Part shown: positions 12,201-24,560 of the stretch, piece after piece | Position numbering within the stretch: position 1 is the first letter of the stretch | How the letters are laid out: each line of letters begins with the position of its first letter | NCBI GenBank assembly: GCA_035222895.1 | Contig: JAVYIG010000095.1 | Coordinates: 868,001 to 932,000, forward strand | Length of the DNA stretch: 64,000 bases | Source: Strongylocentrotus droebachiensis | Taxonomy: Eukaryota > Echinodermata > Echinoidea > Camarodonta > Strongylocentrotidae | Reading direction: 5' to 3' | Program-made: the position numbers and the translations under genes | The notes under the pieces: model-generated | What the model was told of the DNA's origin: nothing | What the model saw: the letters and a program-made list of their open reading frames with translations, nothing else | Database searches by the model: none

Positions 12201-14804
12201 GCTAGATTCCCTTGTTGAAATAACTTAGCCACAGAGGAATCATGGTCGTCATTTCGAGTGTCAATTGAAGCATTTTGTATTTTGGACACATCTAAACTTT
12301 TAGCATCCTCTAAATCGCAAACCTCTTCTCTAACGCTATGTTATCGATTCTATTATCATATAAACACAGGTTTGTAATTGCCAATCTTGCAGAGGACCCT
12401 TTAATGGCAATCAGTTTCATATTTTATTGATGCTGATTGCTCTTGTAATAGTTGTCGAAGGCATTGCTTGCCATCTTGAAACTTGATTTGGACAGCGCTG
12501 AATTAATTGTGCAGACAAATTATCTTCGCAGATTACAGATATTGGCAAAAACATATTATCGAAATGTGTATCTGCATCTTGAGTGTGGCATATATCTTGA
12601 GTACATGTATTGAATTATGTTTCAAGTGAGATATGCTCTTTACTTTTCGTTCTTGTTTATACCAAATATCTTGTTTGTTTGCAACCGAGCCGATATCCTT
12701 TTGTTATTTGTTGCGTGGGTTGCCCCGGTTGGACAAAGGGGCGTCATTGCCCCCGCAGTGGGGGCCGTTTCTCCTGAGTTTTAGAAGTGAAAAGTATCAC
12801 CATGTAACGTTTAATGCCAATTAGTACGATTCAGATATGTATATTTTCTTTACAAATAACAACATTTTTTGTGCACATCTTTGCCGGGGTAATAAAATAT
12901 CCCGAACACAAAATAAGCAAATACATGTCAATATTGCTGTCGCGATGCTGTCTTAAATTTCAATTTCATAGCACTACTTGAGAGAAATGACATTTAACTT
13001 GAAATCCCACGAGGACATGATTCGGTGCCACATTTCTTTTCTTGTGATGATGGGCGATGAAACAAGATAAGGTCTAAATGTTGTTCTTATACAGACCATG
13101 AATGTTTTATCTTTCTGATGGTGACGCTTTTTTGTATTCTTTCCATTTCATTAAACATAGATTTCACAAAAAATTATTGTCTTGCGCTTCTGCATTCCAT
13201 TCTAAAACACTCACAAAATCTTCAAATTATGAAAGAATGAAAATATATATTTTGATAGATGACTAATAATTCAACATTTCCAGAAATATAACCTCGGGAG
13301 ATAATATAAAACAATTATACTACTTTTTAACAAAAATTGCTTTCTGTGCAATTTCCTTTTTGAACAGTCTGTCGTGAATTCTTTTGTGTACACGCACGTG
13401 AACATGGTTTGGAAGTAAAACAATATTCGATTTATTTCTCATTATTTCAATTAACTCGGTATGAACAGAAATGTATAGGAACTCGAAACTGTGTTTATTA
13501 CTTTCCATCATTTTCTGGAAATAGAATTTTGCGATTACAAGTCATGCTAGGTCGCGATCGAGGAACAGATGTCTTTGATGGAAATCCCTGGTGCAGTGTG
13601 TCAAAATGTATAGTCCTCTGTGGAATTTTTTCTTTTCTTGCATGTCTTCCTGCTTGACTGCCGAAATTATGTTAATTACTTGTATTAATTACCCTTTTAT
13701 ATAAATATAACTCATTAAAGATGTAAAACTATCACCTTCAATCTTTTTCATTATATGAGAGTTGCGGAAGAGAGAACAGTAAAGATTTAAGTGGATTCAG
13801 ATGTACCATATGGTAGATAAATGCATCTCAACACAGATGTTCCCATTTCTTCCAAACTGATCGGCGGCCTCAATCTCTACTCAAAGCAGGCAATATCCTT
13901 GCAAATGCAGACGGCCCTAGACAATATGAGATACTTGTTTGCACATAAATTCGTTTTTAAAAGCCACAATCTTAAAATAAACCCGACATTCGCAGGCACC
14001 ATCTTATTCTCCCTGAGGGGGCCTCAAGTGAATATTCACCGAGCGAGAGGGCTTTCTCTCTTCCTCCCCCATCTCTCTTTCTCTTTCCTTCTCTCTCTTT
14101 CTTCCTCCATCTCCCACCCTGTCTTTTCTCCCTTGTGATGTTCGCTCTTGGCTTGACATTTCAATACGACTGGTCTACTGTGCCAGAGTCCCCGATCGAT
14201 TTCAAAGCAAAGTTGGAGAAAACAAATACATCTATTCTCAAGTCAGGTTCCATTGATTTCTGGGAATTCTTTTATTTTCTCTCACTTTCAGAGCTAAAAT
14301 TCTCATGTCTAATATTTAGTGCAAATGTCGATCTTTAGAATTACAAAATATGACATCAACAAGACTTGTCTCATAGTCTTTATAATTTCATTAACCTCGT
14401 TTTACGCTGTTTTTGCTCCTCTTTTTCGAACAAGAAATAATATATTGATTTATATTGTCAAAACTTATTTGACATTTAACCCATTTTTCAAAACGAAAAG
14501 AACGACAACAGACTGAACAGATATCAAACGCCGACTTAAGTGCGAGTAGATTCCAACTAGTTGTACACTATTCACGGCACCATAATGCATCTCATCTGTA
14601 TAACGAGGCAATTGGGTCCCATAAACCTTTAGGCATTGATTAGGATTTAATGACTCCTTTTGATTAGAAGGACATTTTGATATGAATGATATATAAGTCG
14701 AACCCACACGCTGATAATGAAAGTAGGTGGACTGGTTTGATGAGAAGATAAATACAATGTCGAATGACGGGCCAATATACAGTCATAATTAAAAGTAATA
14801 TCAC

Positions 14805-14917
14805 AATGATCGTGATAATAAACCGCTCTTGAATAGCGCACATGAAATTATATCATAATGTGATATGCGTTATACACATGATACAAGAACGGGCTATTCA
14901 TTATTACGATTATCATT
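14805..14917. repeat. Weak imperfect inverted repeat
   Basis: Bases near 14805-14845 (AATGAT..GATAATA..CTCTTGAATAGC) resemble the reverse complement of 14875-14917. Pairing is patchy. It may be an eroded fold-back element. Confidence 0.35.
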
Positions 14918-15632
14918 TCATTTACCAATGGCGACCTGTTGAAAAGGGGTATATAACATGATTACCAGTGACTTGGAAACCAGAAATTTGACAATGAGTG
15001 GATGGATACAAAGGCTAATAATGGATTGGTGTGTTTTCCATACTGGGCATATTATGAGATAAGAAAGATAAGATATTTTTTCTTTTTTCTTTCAAATCTC
15101 ACATAGAAATATTTAGATCATTACACATTTACAATGCAAAAAACAAACAAATTATAGCAATGATAAAAACACACTTAACTAAAAGAAAGACGAGGAGACC
15201 CTGGTAAAAGCAGAGCTTGTAATTTTATTATCTGTGCATGTGTGGAATATCCAACCTTTTCACTCAGTTTACCTGTCGAATTAACATTTCTTTAATCATT
15301 GTAAATTTACTCGGTATAAAATACTTTGCACACTCCTACATGTGCCGATCTCTTATTATACATCCGTTTCGGAGTTTCAATTTTTATTTTGATATTGCTA
15401 CTTAATAAAACAAAAAAACGTAATGACTATGTCAGCTTATCTGTTCCCACTGCAAAAGTGATTTTAAAAGTTCAATATTTTTCAGAAAGACACGGGGACA
15501 GAATGAATGAAAGATATACATATAAACAAACAAATTTAAAATTTATATAATGTGTGGCTTTGAAATACATTTCATTTTAAAGAGCCACTAAAATGTTATC
15601 TTATGGTACCTTATTCATAACCCATACATACA

Positions 15633-15716
15633 CACACATAATATATATATATATATATAAAGAGGGAGAGAGAGAGGAGTTGAAGAACAACAACAACAAC
15701 AACATCAACAACAGCA
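15633..15716. repeat. CA, TA and AAC simple repeats
   Basis: A short CA stretch, a TA stretch at about 15641-15659, GA repeats and then (AAC)n at about 15688-15715 lie next to each other. Confidence 0.8.
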
Positions 15717-17143
15717 ACACTAATAAAAGGTAGAGAGGAGCATAAATAAATTGACACACATGCAGACACAGAGCCAAAGACAGAGAGAGGGAGGGACTGC
15801 AAAACAGTTTTGGTTTACCATAGTTACTGATGGAAGTGGTGAAAAGAGTCTAATGGAAAACTAAGAATGAGATGCAGTTTAACCTGTCGGTAACCATGGT
15901 AATTACTACGCTCAAATTAAGGCTCATGTTTACTTGTCGACGTGATCTCATTTTCCCGATTAAAGAACAAAAACATGTAAGAGTTACAAGATAAAGATAC
16001 AAAAAAAAACTGAATCAACAAGATTATCTGTATATAACAACAAAGAATATGACATCATGAATACGTTTTTTCTACACCAGATTTGCGTTTCTTTACATGT
16101 ACATGTTTTCGTTGTAACAGAAATTAAGTGACCAAAACAGTCCACAAGGTTGAAGTATAATGAGTTCCTCTTTCTTCGCTTGTTGACGGTGATTGGTCAG
16201 AATGTCTTAATTGGGTCCATTTTAATCAAGCGGCAGTGCATTGTATGTGATAACTATGGAACATGGTCATGATGATAATGACGAACTTTCACCAAGGAAA
16301 CAGCGAGGATTGCTGCGAGCGTAGGCTGAATACAAAATGCAAGGTTATCCTGACAAATGAAAGACTGATCAACCTTTTAAATGAAAGTTATGATGCATAT
16401 CAATATCTCTCAGTCGTACAAAAATCAAGATGTGTTGTGTCTTTGGGTAACATTATGGATCACATTTCACCTTTGATAGGATATTTTTCCAGCCTTACCG
16501 TTTATGTGATTCGTAAAAAAACAAATTGTTTATATACATGTAGTTTAACAAAAAAGGCCTATTCGATTTAAGAATAGACACAAACGTAACACACATGACA
16601 AAGTAACGATATTCTGCCAAATAAAGTTTCATACTAGCAATGACAAACTACATGTAGATGAGGATAATACCATCATACCTTTTCTAACTAAATCAACCAC
16701 TTATTCTGTGATCTATTCACTTATTTGTTAGATTTGTTTAGACGTCATTTGACTCTGTAGTACGCGGAAGAAACTCTGCTTTCTAGACCTGAATCATGCA
16801 TGTACCATTCCCCACAGCAGACGTAAAAATGGTTTTAAGGATGCAATTTAAACGAAATATATTTTGTTCTCAAAAGAACTGAAAGACGGCAGCAAGAATG
16901 CATTACCACGAGTAGGAACAATCTTGATAAAGACTCCTTTGCGTCTTACGACCCCTTTGTCCTCGAACATCCAATAGACACATAACATTAAGCGCTTGTG
17001 CTTCCATATGTTACCCAAAAATTCTTTCCCCTCTCCCCATCTTTATTTTTTCTTCTTGTTGGCCCCTTAGAGATCTATTCTAAGCAACATCCGTTAGCAT
17101 ATATTTGACCATGGGGAAGAAGGCATGGGGAGAAAATCAAAAG

Positions 17144-17151
17144 TATATAAG
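17144..17151 (+). promoter_or_regulatory. Candidate TATA box of the synaptotagmin gene
   Basis: TATATAAG lies about 300 bases upstream of the candidate first ATG at 17450. A start about 25-30 bases downstream would give a 5' leader of roughly 270 bases. The assignment rests on motif and position only. Confidence 0.3.
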
Positions 17152-17160
17152 AAAGATGCG

Positions 17161-17174
17161 GTCGTCATGGTAAC
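17161..17174 (+). promoter_or_regulatory. Candidate RFX X-box
   Basis: GTCGTCATGGTAAC fits the RFX-factor X-box consensus (GTNNYY, AT, RRNAAC). X-boxes are common near genes of ciliated and sensory neurons in animals. It lies just downstream of the TATA-like motif. Single-motif evidence. Confidence 0.3.
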
Positions 17175-17210
17175 GGTGTCGAGAGGATGATGCAGACAGC
17201 ATCTCTGGGT

Positions 17211-17218
17211 TGACGTCA
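17211..17218 (+). promoter_or_regulatory. Candidate CRE (CREB/ATF site)
   Basis: A perfect TGACGTCA palindrome lies about 240 bases before the candidate start codon, followed by a GGTTAC resembling the neighbouring X-box. Syt4 is known as an activity-induced gene in mammals, so a CRE would fit, but the link is inferred. Confidence 0.3.
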
Positions 17219-17449
17219 TGGTTACGCAAGTTGGTTGCTGAGAAGATGAGAATACGTGGGATTTGAGTCATTCCGCATCACTCCACACAACCCCCTTCAA
17301 ATCAGACCCATTTGGGACTTTATTACGCTCCTTAATTCCTCGGCATATTCCCCGATATGAGTAAATGTAACATGTCGCGAGGGTATGTGCTTTGTTCGAT
17401 CCTTTTGAACTCGTTTAGAGCGTACAAGCCAAGGTAAAGGGTACTTGAA

Positions 17450-17501
17450 ATGGCGTCTGAAAGGGTTCGAGAGAAGTTACCATATGTTTGGAATGATGAC
17501 T
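17450..17501 (+). CDS. Candidate synaptotagmin exon 1
   Basis: It encodes [17 protein letters not shown] plus one base, ending at a GTGTAT donor. The phase-1 end fits the exon at 18937, giving phenylalanine at the junction and a short luminal leader before the membrane span, as in vertebrate Syt4/Syt11, which also start M-A and have about 16 residues before the span. The donor is weak, so another start exon is possible. Confidence 0.45.
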
Positions 17502-20500
17502 GTGTATATTATGCTCGATCGGTCATGTAGGCACACACTTCCAATGCGTGCGCGGGCATCCCATCCTTGAACATTGTTCATTTGGAATTAGCGCGCATCT
17601 CGACACATTTCGGTTGCGTCATGGTATCTTGCTCTCACAACATGTCTACCTTGATCAGTGCAAAGCATGTTGATATTCTCAATACTAATGACGTCTAGTT
17701 AAAATGATGTTGATTGTCATTGACGCATTGCAAGGCTAAAATTATGTCAAATCACAACAAGTTATTTAAAACAAAATCAAGGCAGAGACATTTGATGTAC
17801 TAAATTCAACTATTTTGTTTATGAGTTATAGGCCTACATTATGAAACATACATCAGGATAAAACAATACATTCAAATTCAAAAGGGAAGAAAATAAAAAC
17901 ACTGGCTGCGCTGGCCTGGTTGCCTGGGTATTGAAACTGCTTACTTAATAACCACGAATTAAGGTAATTATGTCGATGCAGTCGACAAAATGAATGAAAT
18001 AGTTAAAATGTTTGTCAACAATATGCATGAAGCTCTGAGTAAATAGATGTATTCATATATCGACAATTCTGAGGCCCTTTTTCAAATCTGTTTCAGCGGA
18101 AACTATTTTTGTATTGTCGCTTTTACAGGATTTCATGTGATCTGAATAAAAGGGTCATCTTGAAGAGAGGAAAAAAGAGGAATCAAATATTTATAAACGA
18201 GTTATCACAAATCGTAGAATGGGTCGTGTAAAGAGGGTCGAGTGTATTGTTTTCAAGAACGAACCCTCATATTTTGATCATAATGATGAACGACATGATT
18301 AGCTAGTGTTGATGCTCACTATCTCATTTGTCTGAGCCTAGTCGCCAATCAAACATTAATGGAAACTTCATCTATCTATCTATCTATCTATCTCTCTCTA
18401 TCAGGGTGGATGGAAACCTAGCGAAATAATGAGAAATAAGTAATGTAGAAGAACTGCTATATGCTAATGCTTGGAACTGCAGATAGCGTTGAACTGTTTT
18501 TGTATTTGTTTGCTAAGTCTATTATCATTAAGCAAAAGTACCGGGTCTTTAAGGTTTCAAGTGAAATCATTTTTTAAAGCATTCCTGTAAATGAGTGGAT
18601 TGTTGATAGTGGACTTTTTGTTTTTTCTACGTCATATTGTGCAGATGAATAAATGAATTTAGACCAGCTTTATGTTTGAATTGGCCATTGGTGTTTACTC
18701 ATACAATTTAATGGTACTATTCAACTTTTGAAGTAAAAGTATGATAATATCTATTATCTTAAACATCATTCAGCACGAATAGGATTATACTTTTATTGAA
18801 AAGTCATTCCTTCCTCACTAAACGTCAATCATTTCAATCACATTTTCAGGGGTGATTGTTATCACAATGTCAATTTTGATTTTGATTTAAAATTATAACC
18901 TTCTCTCCCCCTCCTGTTTATCATTATTTTCTGCAGTCTCGAAGGCGGCTATCGTGGGTGTATGTGCGGCCATCATGACCACCCTGGCTGTCGTCGTCGT
19001 CACCGCATGTCGGTGTATGCGTAGAAAGCCAGGTCGACCTTCCTTCCTGCTAACTCGAGACGTCGAGAAGGCCCAGCGCACTTTCTACACCCGTCCCACC
19101 GCCAAGCCCATCAGCAGCCCCGAGTTGTCGTCCCCCGAGACCGGTCCATCCCGGCACATCCCACCCACGGGGAAGGGGTCGCCGCACCTCACTCCGACCA
19201 AGTGGGGGTCATCGGGGTTCCCGTCTCCGACCCAGGGGGAGAAACGCCCTCCCATTGGCACCTTCATGGGGTCGACAGGTAGGTTTATTCACCTCAGTCC
19301 AGGGATACTGTGTGCTTATCCAACGGGCGGGGGGGGGGGGGGTTTTCTCTGAAGAACAACAACAAACAAACAAAAACAAAGTGTTATTAGGGACTACATT
19401 CTGAAAAAAAATTGTCGTCATTTTTTAAAGAGATAGGCCTAAGTGAAAATATATCAGCGCACAAGTCTCTGACTCTCTCTCTCTCTCTCTCTCGTTCTCC
19501 GACTTATCTCGCCCTTCTTCTCATCTCTCTCTCTCTCTCTCTCTCTCCCGCTTTTTCACTCTTATTCTCACTATCTGCCTCTCCTCAGCTCTGCCATCTA
19601 CTTTTTGATCCTCTCCCTTTGGCACCCCTCCCACGTTCTTTCCTCTCTATCTGTCTCTTTGATTTTATATTACCTCTACTAAGGCCACATCTCATTTCCT
19701 TTAATCTTGTTTACAAACTCTTTAAAATTACTTATTCCTCTTTAAAAATTGATGGTTTTGTTCCACTTCGTTAATACCTCGTGATCTTTTGATCCCCTCC
19801 CACACTCCCCTCGTCCCCAGGTAAACTCGACCCACAGATGTTACACAAAGACTCGTACTCAGACGGTGGGGATGAGAAGTGCGAGGCGGTGGATAACAAG
19901 ACCCTGGAGAGTATGGAAGATAGGCCGAATGTCGGGGTACTCAACTTTACCGTCGAATACCGAGTGGACAAGGCGGTTTTCATGGTCACTATACATCGAG
20001 CAAGCTATCTTCCTGCCAAGGTTTGTCTTAATTGACTATCCCCAATTCATTGTGACGTCACTTTATGCAAGTTTGGGAGCCCCCGCCCTCACCCCTTCAC
20101 CCCTCCCTCACCCCTTCACCCATCCATGACATTAATATGTTGGACACCACTAAAAAGGTTTATATGGCTGATAAAACAAATGAAATATAACGTTTTCCGG
20201 CCAATGGCATAAACAATGGGACAGAAAAAAAAATGAAAACTGCCTGTATATTCCTGAAATGACGCTTGGCAGAGACTTTTCTGAAAATGTCGTCACTTTT
20301 TGCATATGCAGGCACGATGTGTCTTTTGATACATTAATGCATTGACAATGTAAATGCACGGATATAAAACTACCAGGGGTTGGCTCTATAGCCATAGGGG
20401 GAAGGGGATTAACATATTTAAAAATATAACATTCTGGCACATTCCAGGGTTGTTGGGTGGGGGGGAGGGAGGTCGTCACCCCAAAAGCGTGGTTCGACAC

Positions 20501-23500
20501 CCCTCCCGCATCTTTATTCAAAATCTGATAGCGACGCTCCTGGAATATTGTGAAAAATAATGATTGTTTGACCGCCATTTCCGGCAGGTGTACGACTTGC
20601 TAACTGGGACAAGAATTAGATGCTCATTGCTACACACCTGGTCGTGTTGACTGTTTAGTGTTTCTGTGTTTCTGAGTGGTCTGAGCGTTTCTGAGCGTTA
20701 ACAAATAATAAGATCAATGCGCACGCACGCCGAGTAGCCGAGAAGCCTGTTTCAGATCGAGCAAGGCGAGATTTCAATGCAATCGAAACTGGGCTGAGCA
20801 GATTAAACGTGAAAAAACAGAAATACGAAGTTGTAAACCATCAAGGTACTCCTAATAAATTGAGATACTGGTGAAATATGGCGTATATATTGACTGAATG
20901 CCGTTAAACAACTACCAACAACAACAGCAACATCTGATCGTGAGAGAATGAATGGTGGCGTTTCTTGTAACATCATTTCATTCATTTTCACATTTGCAAC
21001 AGCTGTTTCATCGCAATCATTCTATTTGGATTTCAAACGTTGACCAATAGACAACCTTCCCTAATTCATATTCAACTTTGTTCTCCCACCAACCCCGTCT
21101 TGAATCTGAAGGCAAACGTTTACCATCCATACCTTCATTTCACGTCATTCGAGATGTTATTTTTGACTCATTAATAGTTAAGTGGCCGAAGGCTAGCGTT
21201 TCAAAGGTCTTTTACGTGACTCAATTCCGTAAGACGACACGAGTGGCTTGAGGTAGGGGATCTGAACCTATTATCTCAAACTCTCCAGAAACTCCTGTAC
21301 ATTAATCTTAGCTAAAGGCCCGGTCACACAGAGGGGACGCATGCAGGACGCACGGCCGGCGCATGGAAAATTTCCAATTTTGGCCAGTGCGTTGTCGTTC
21401 GCTAGGCATGCGTCATCACTCGTTACTCGTTCGTCGAGCGCGCTGGACCAACGCTGGACCAGCGCTATGCATTCGTCGTCATTCGCTGTGTGCGTCGGGA
21501 TTTTTTGAGCATGCTCAAAAGTGTGCACGGAGCTCGACGCATGAATGTACACGCCAAAGGCACGCCAGACGTGCGTTGAGCGCGCTAGACCAGCGCCAGA
21601 CATACGCGGGGCACACGCCCTGTATACGCACAGCGCGCTAGCTACACGCTGTGCATTTTGTGTCAGCTCGCTAGCTTTTCCAAAATCATGACAAAAGTTA
21701 GGCACACAGCCTTTTCCGATTTCCAATGCGCTGGCCGTGCGTCGTAGAACGCGGTGCATGCGTGGACCATTCGTCCAGCGCGCTAGCAACACGCTGTGCA
21801 TTCGTGGAAGTTGTTATCATGTGCGCTCTGGGTACGGTCTGTATGCGTACTGTATGCGCCCTGTATGCGCTCAGCGCGCTAGCAACACGCTATGTATTTG
21901 TTGTCAAAAGTTGGGCGCACGACAACGCACTGGCCAAAATTGCAAATTTCCCATGCGCTGGCCGTGCGTTCCCCATGCGTCCTCCCTGTGTGACCGGGCC
22001 TTTAGCAAGACGAAAATCCGCCATACTGTTTGGTTCACATTTTCATCAGGAAATTGAACGCGGAGATAAACGTTTTCTATAAATAGGATAGTCACAGCAC
22101 ATTTCTGCTCTTACCGTACAAAAGAGTCACTTTATTACAAAATGAAGCACTTCATTCCACTTTTCAATGTTAGCTTCCAATATGTTATTTTCAATATTCT
22201 AGAATTGGTTTATTCATAATTTTTCCATCGGAGAGGCCGTTGTTGTTGAACTTGCCTTGTAGTTGTTTCTTCAAATGTCGAGATGGCGCTCTTCAATCTG
22301 CAGTGTAGACAAAAAAGAAGAAATATTTTTAGAAAAAAAAGTTGAGAAGTGTCCGTTTATCTTGAGTTATCTTGTCGCTCTGTATTCGACCTGGGTGTGG
22401 TTCACAGATCGACTTGAAGTTGGACTTAACTATGACAGGTCATTCATGCCACTGGTTGCTCTGACTATTGTTCTCTCAATTATGACCTTTAGATAATATT
22501 TTTTCCTTCAATAATGAACTATGAAAAAAGGTAAATTCTGTAGATTTGTGACCACGATTTATACGTCCCTTGAGAAACCAATGCAAGGAATGGTTAGAGG
22601 AACTAGTTGCACGAATAGCCTGCCATAGTTAAGTCCAACTTAAAGTCGATCTTACTTAGTCTTTGTGAAAAACTCCCCATGTGTCCAATCCCTTAGACCC
22701 CAGGGGACAAAACTGAAGTCTGTAGGGATGCGCCCTCCTTTCTAGGAAAAACGTGTTAATGTACCAGCTCGAAAAGTACCCCTCCTCCCCCTCCCCCATA
22801 TTTTGAATTAAGAGACAGACTTCATCTTGAAGCGTGCCCTACACGTGATTTCTAACCCCGTAATGGTATTTTGTAACTAGAACGCAGAATACTATGAAAG
22901 AAAATAAATGAGTTCAATCTTGCGTGCCGTCCAGCATCTCCGCAACTCCGCTCCGGAGCATGCATGAAAGCTTCTTCTTTCTTTTTTTTTCTTCAAAAAA
23001 TAGAATCCCTGATCGATAATCAGTCATTTTTAATTGTGCTTTGAAAGCGCTTCTTGCTTCTTGCTTTAAGTCACGCACTTGTTTTTTCTAACCTCATTTC
23101 TCCCTACCTGTGTCTGACTACCCTAGAGTTTTTTCTATGATCAATAGTGACTATAATGTGGTTATTCTTAACAAGGGGTGGACATGTTGCGCAATCCAGG
23201 GTTACTTTGTGAGCATGAATCTTAAGAAGGGGGTAGTTCCATATCATGTTGTTGTCTGTTAGCATTTTGTAATTCTGAATATGCACCATGCTGGCATTAT
23301 GAAAATTAACAGTCGCTGCATAAACTGCACGACGATCCTCATACTGGTTGTTAAGTACTTTCTAAAAAACTACTGGTTACCATGGCAATATATTTTGACT
23401 GTTTTTCAGGATCCAACTACTGGTGCGTCCGACCCCTATGTTAAGCTGTGCCTGCTGCCTGAGAAGAAACACAAGGTGAAGACCAGGGTCCTGAGGAAAA

Positions 23501-24516
23501 CTCTCAATCCCATCTACGAAGAAACATTTACCTTCTATGGACTGGCTTACAACCAACTACAGGTGAGGAGAGGGTTCAAACAGTGGCGTAGCTATGGGGG
23601 GAGGGACGGGGAGCGAGGGCACATGACCCCCATTCGAAGGATGAATCAGGGGGAAGGGGGTGACGAAAGAATGGGACACATGGCAAGAGGTGGATTGTTT
23701 TATTTCTTTCCATTCCACCTCTTACTCCATGCCTTCTCTTTTAATCCAACAATTATGTTCGGGGGCCATAACGCCAGTGCCCCCCCCCCCCCTCCCCCTC
23801 CACTGGAGCAATGATATGCCAATCAAGTTCAAATGGCTAGTGCCCCGACTGTGGAGGCGGGTGAAGTAAAGTAGGTGAGATATAAAATAAAGAAATGAGT
23901 AAGATGGGAAAAGACAGAGAGAGAGAGAGAAAGTGGGGGGGGGGGGGGCGGGGGAGAGGAAGAATGGTTAAGAAAAATGAGATGGAGGAAGATACATTTC
24001 TTATTTCAATAGTTATAAATACTATTACAAAATCTTGGTCGATCAACTTGTTTGTTAAAAAGGGTCGTAATTAAAATAAGCCATTATTACGGAAATTGTC
24101 AGAACTTCGTTTCGATTTACATTGCAGTTATTGAGGTTTTGTATCTTTTTTGTTTATAGGGTGTAACTCTTCACTTTGTAGTGATGAGTTTTGATCGTTT
24201 CTCCCGGGATGAAGTGATAGGTGAGGTGGTGATGCCCCTGTCCAACGTCGATCTGAGCACGAGACCTGTCAATCTATGTCGAGATATCAAACCAAGAAAT
24301 ACACGGGTAAGTCTCATCTTTTCATTCCCCTGTCTTTCTATAACATAACTCTTTTGTTACAGTTGTGATTTGTTTCTTTATGAATCCTTACAAATCCTTT
24401 ATCTTTTTATGTGTCTCATCTTCCTCTTGCTCCTGCTCCTCCTCATTTTCTTCTCCAGTTTCACTTTCTTCTTTTATTTTCTCTTTTTTTCTTCCTTCTT
24501 TTCTTCTTCTTCTTCC

Positions 24517-24560
<44 letters not shown>

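Larger units (their letters stand above)
1..17143. other. Intergenic region, no supportable gene
   Basis: No open frame in this stretch shows a recognisable domain, good splice context or protein-like composition on either strand. The longer frames are simple-sequence translations or cross the repeats listed separately. The region carries GA/CT microsatellites, a TTAA-flanked element, a fold-back element, a Tc1/mariner-like MITE and a dispersed repeat. It is the 5' flank of the synaptotagmin gene, so distal regulatory DNA may lie here, but nothing in the bases lets me place it. Confidence 0.6.
20021..23409. other. Large intron splitting C2A
   Basis: A 3.4-kb intron. It holds a GC-rich inverted-repeat element (21311-22006) and a degraded fold-back element (22393-22678). 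A G-rich repeat-like stretch lies at about 20380-20520. No exon was recognised inside. Confidence 0.7.

Noticed and set aside
20484-20502. GGTTCGACACC resembling a tRNA B box
   Set aside because: No matching A box or cloverleaf around it.
21271-22095. Several Cys/Arg-rich frames on both strands
   Set aside because: They lie wholly in the GC-rich inverted-repeat element, where its repeats produce similar frames on both strands.
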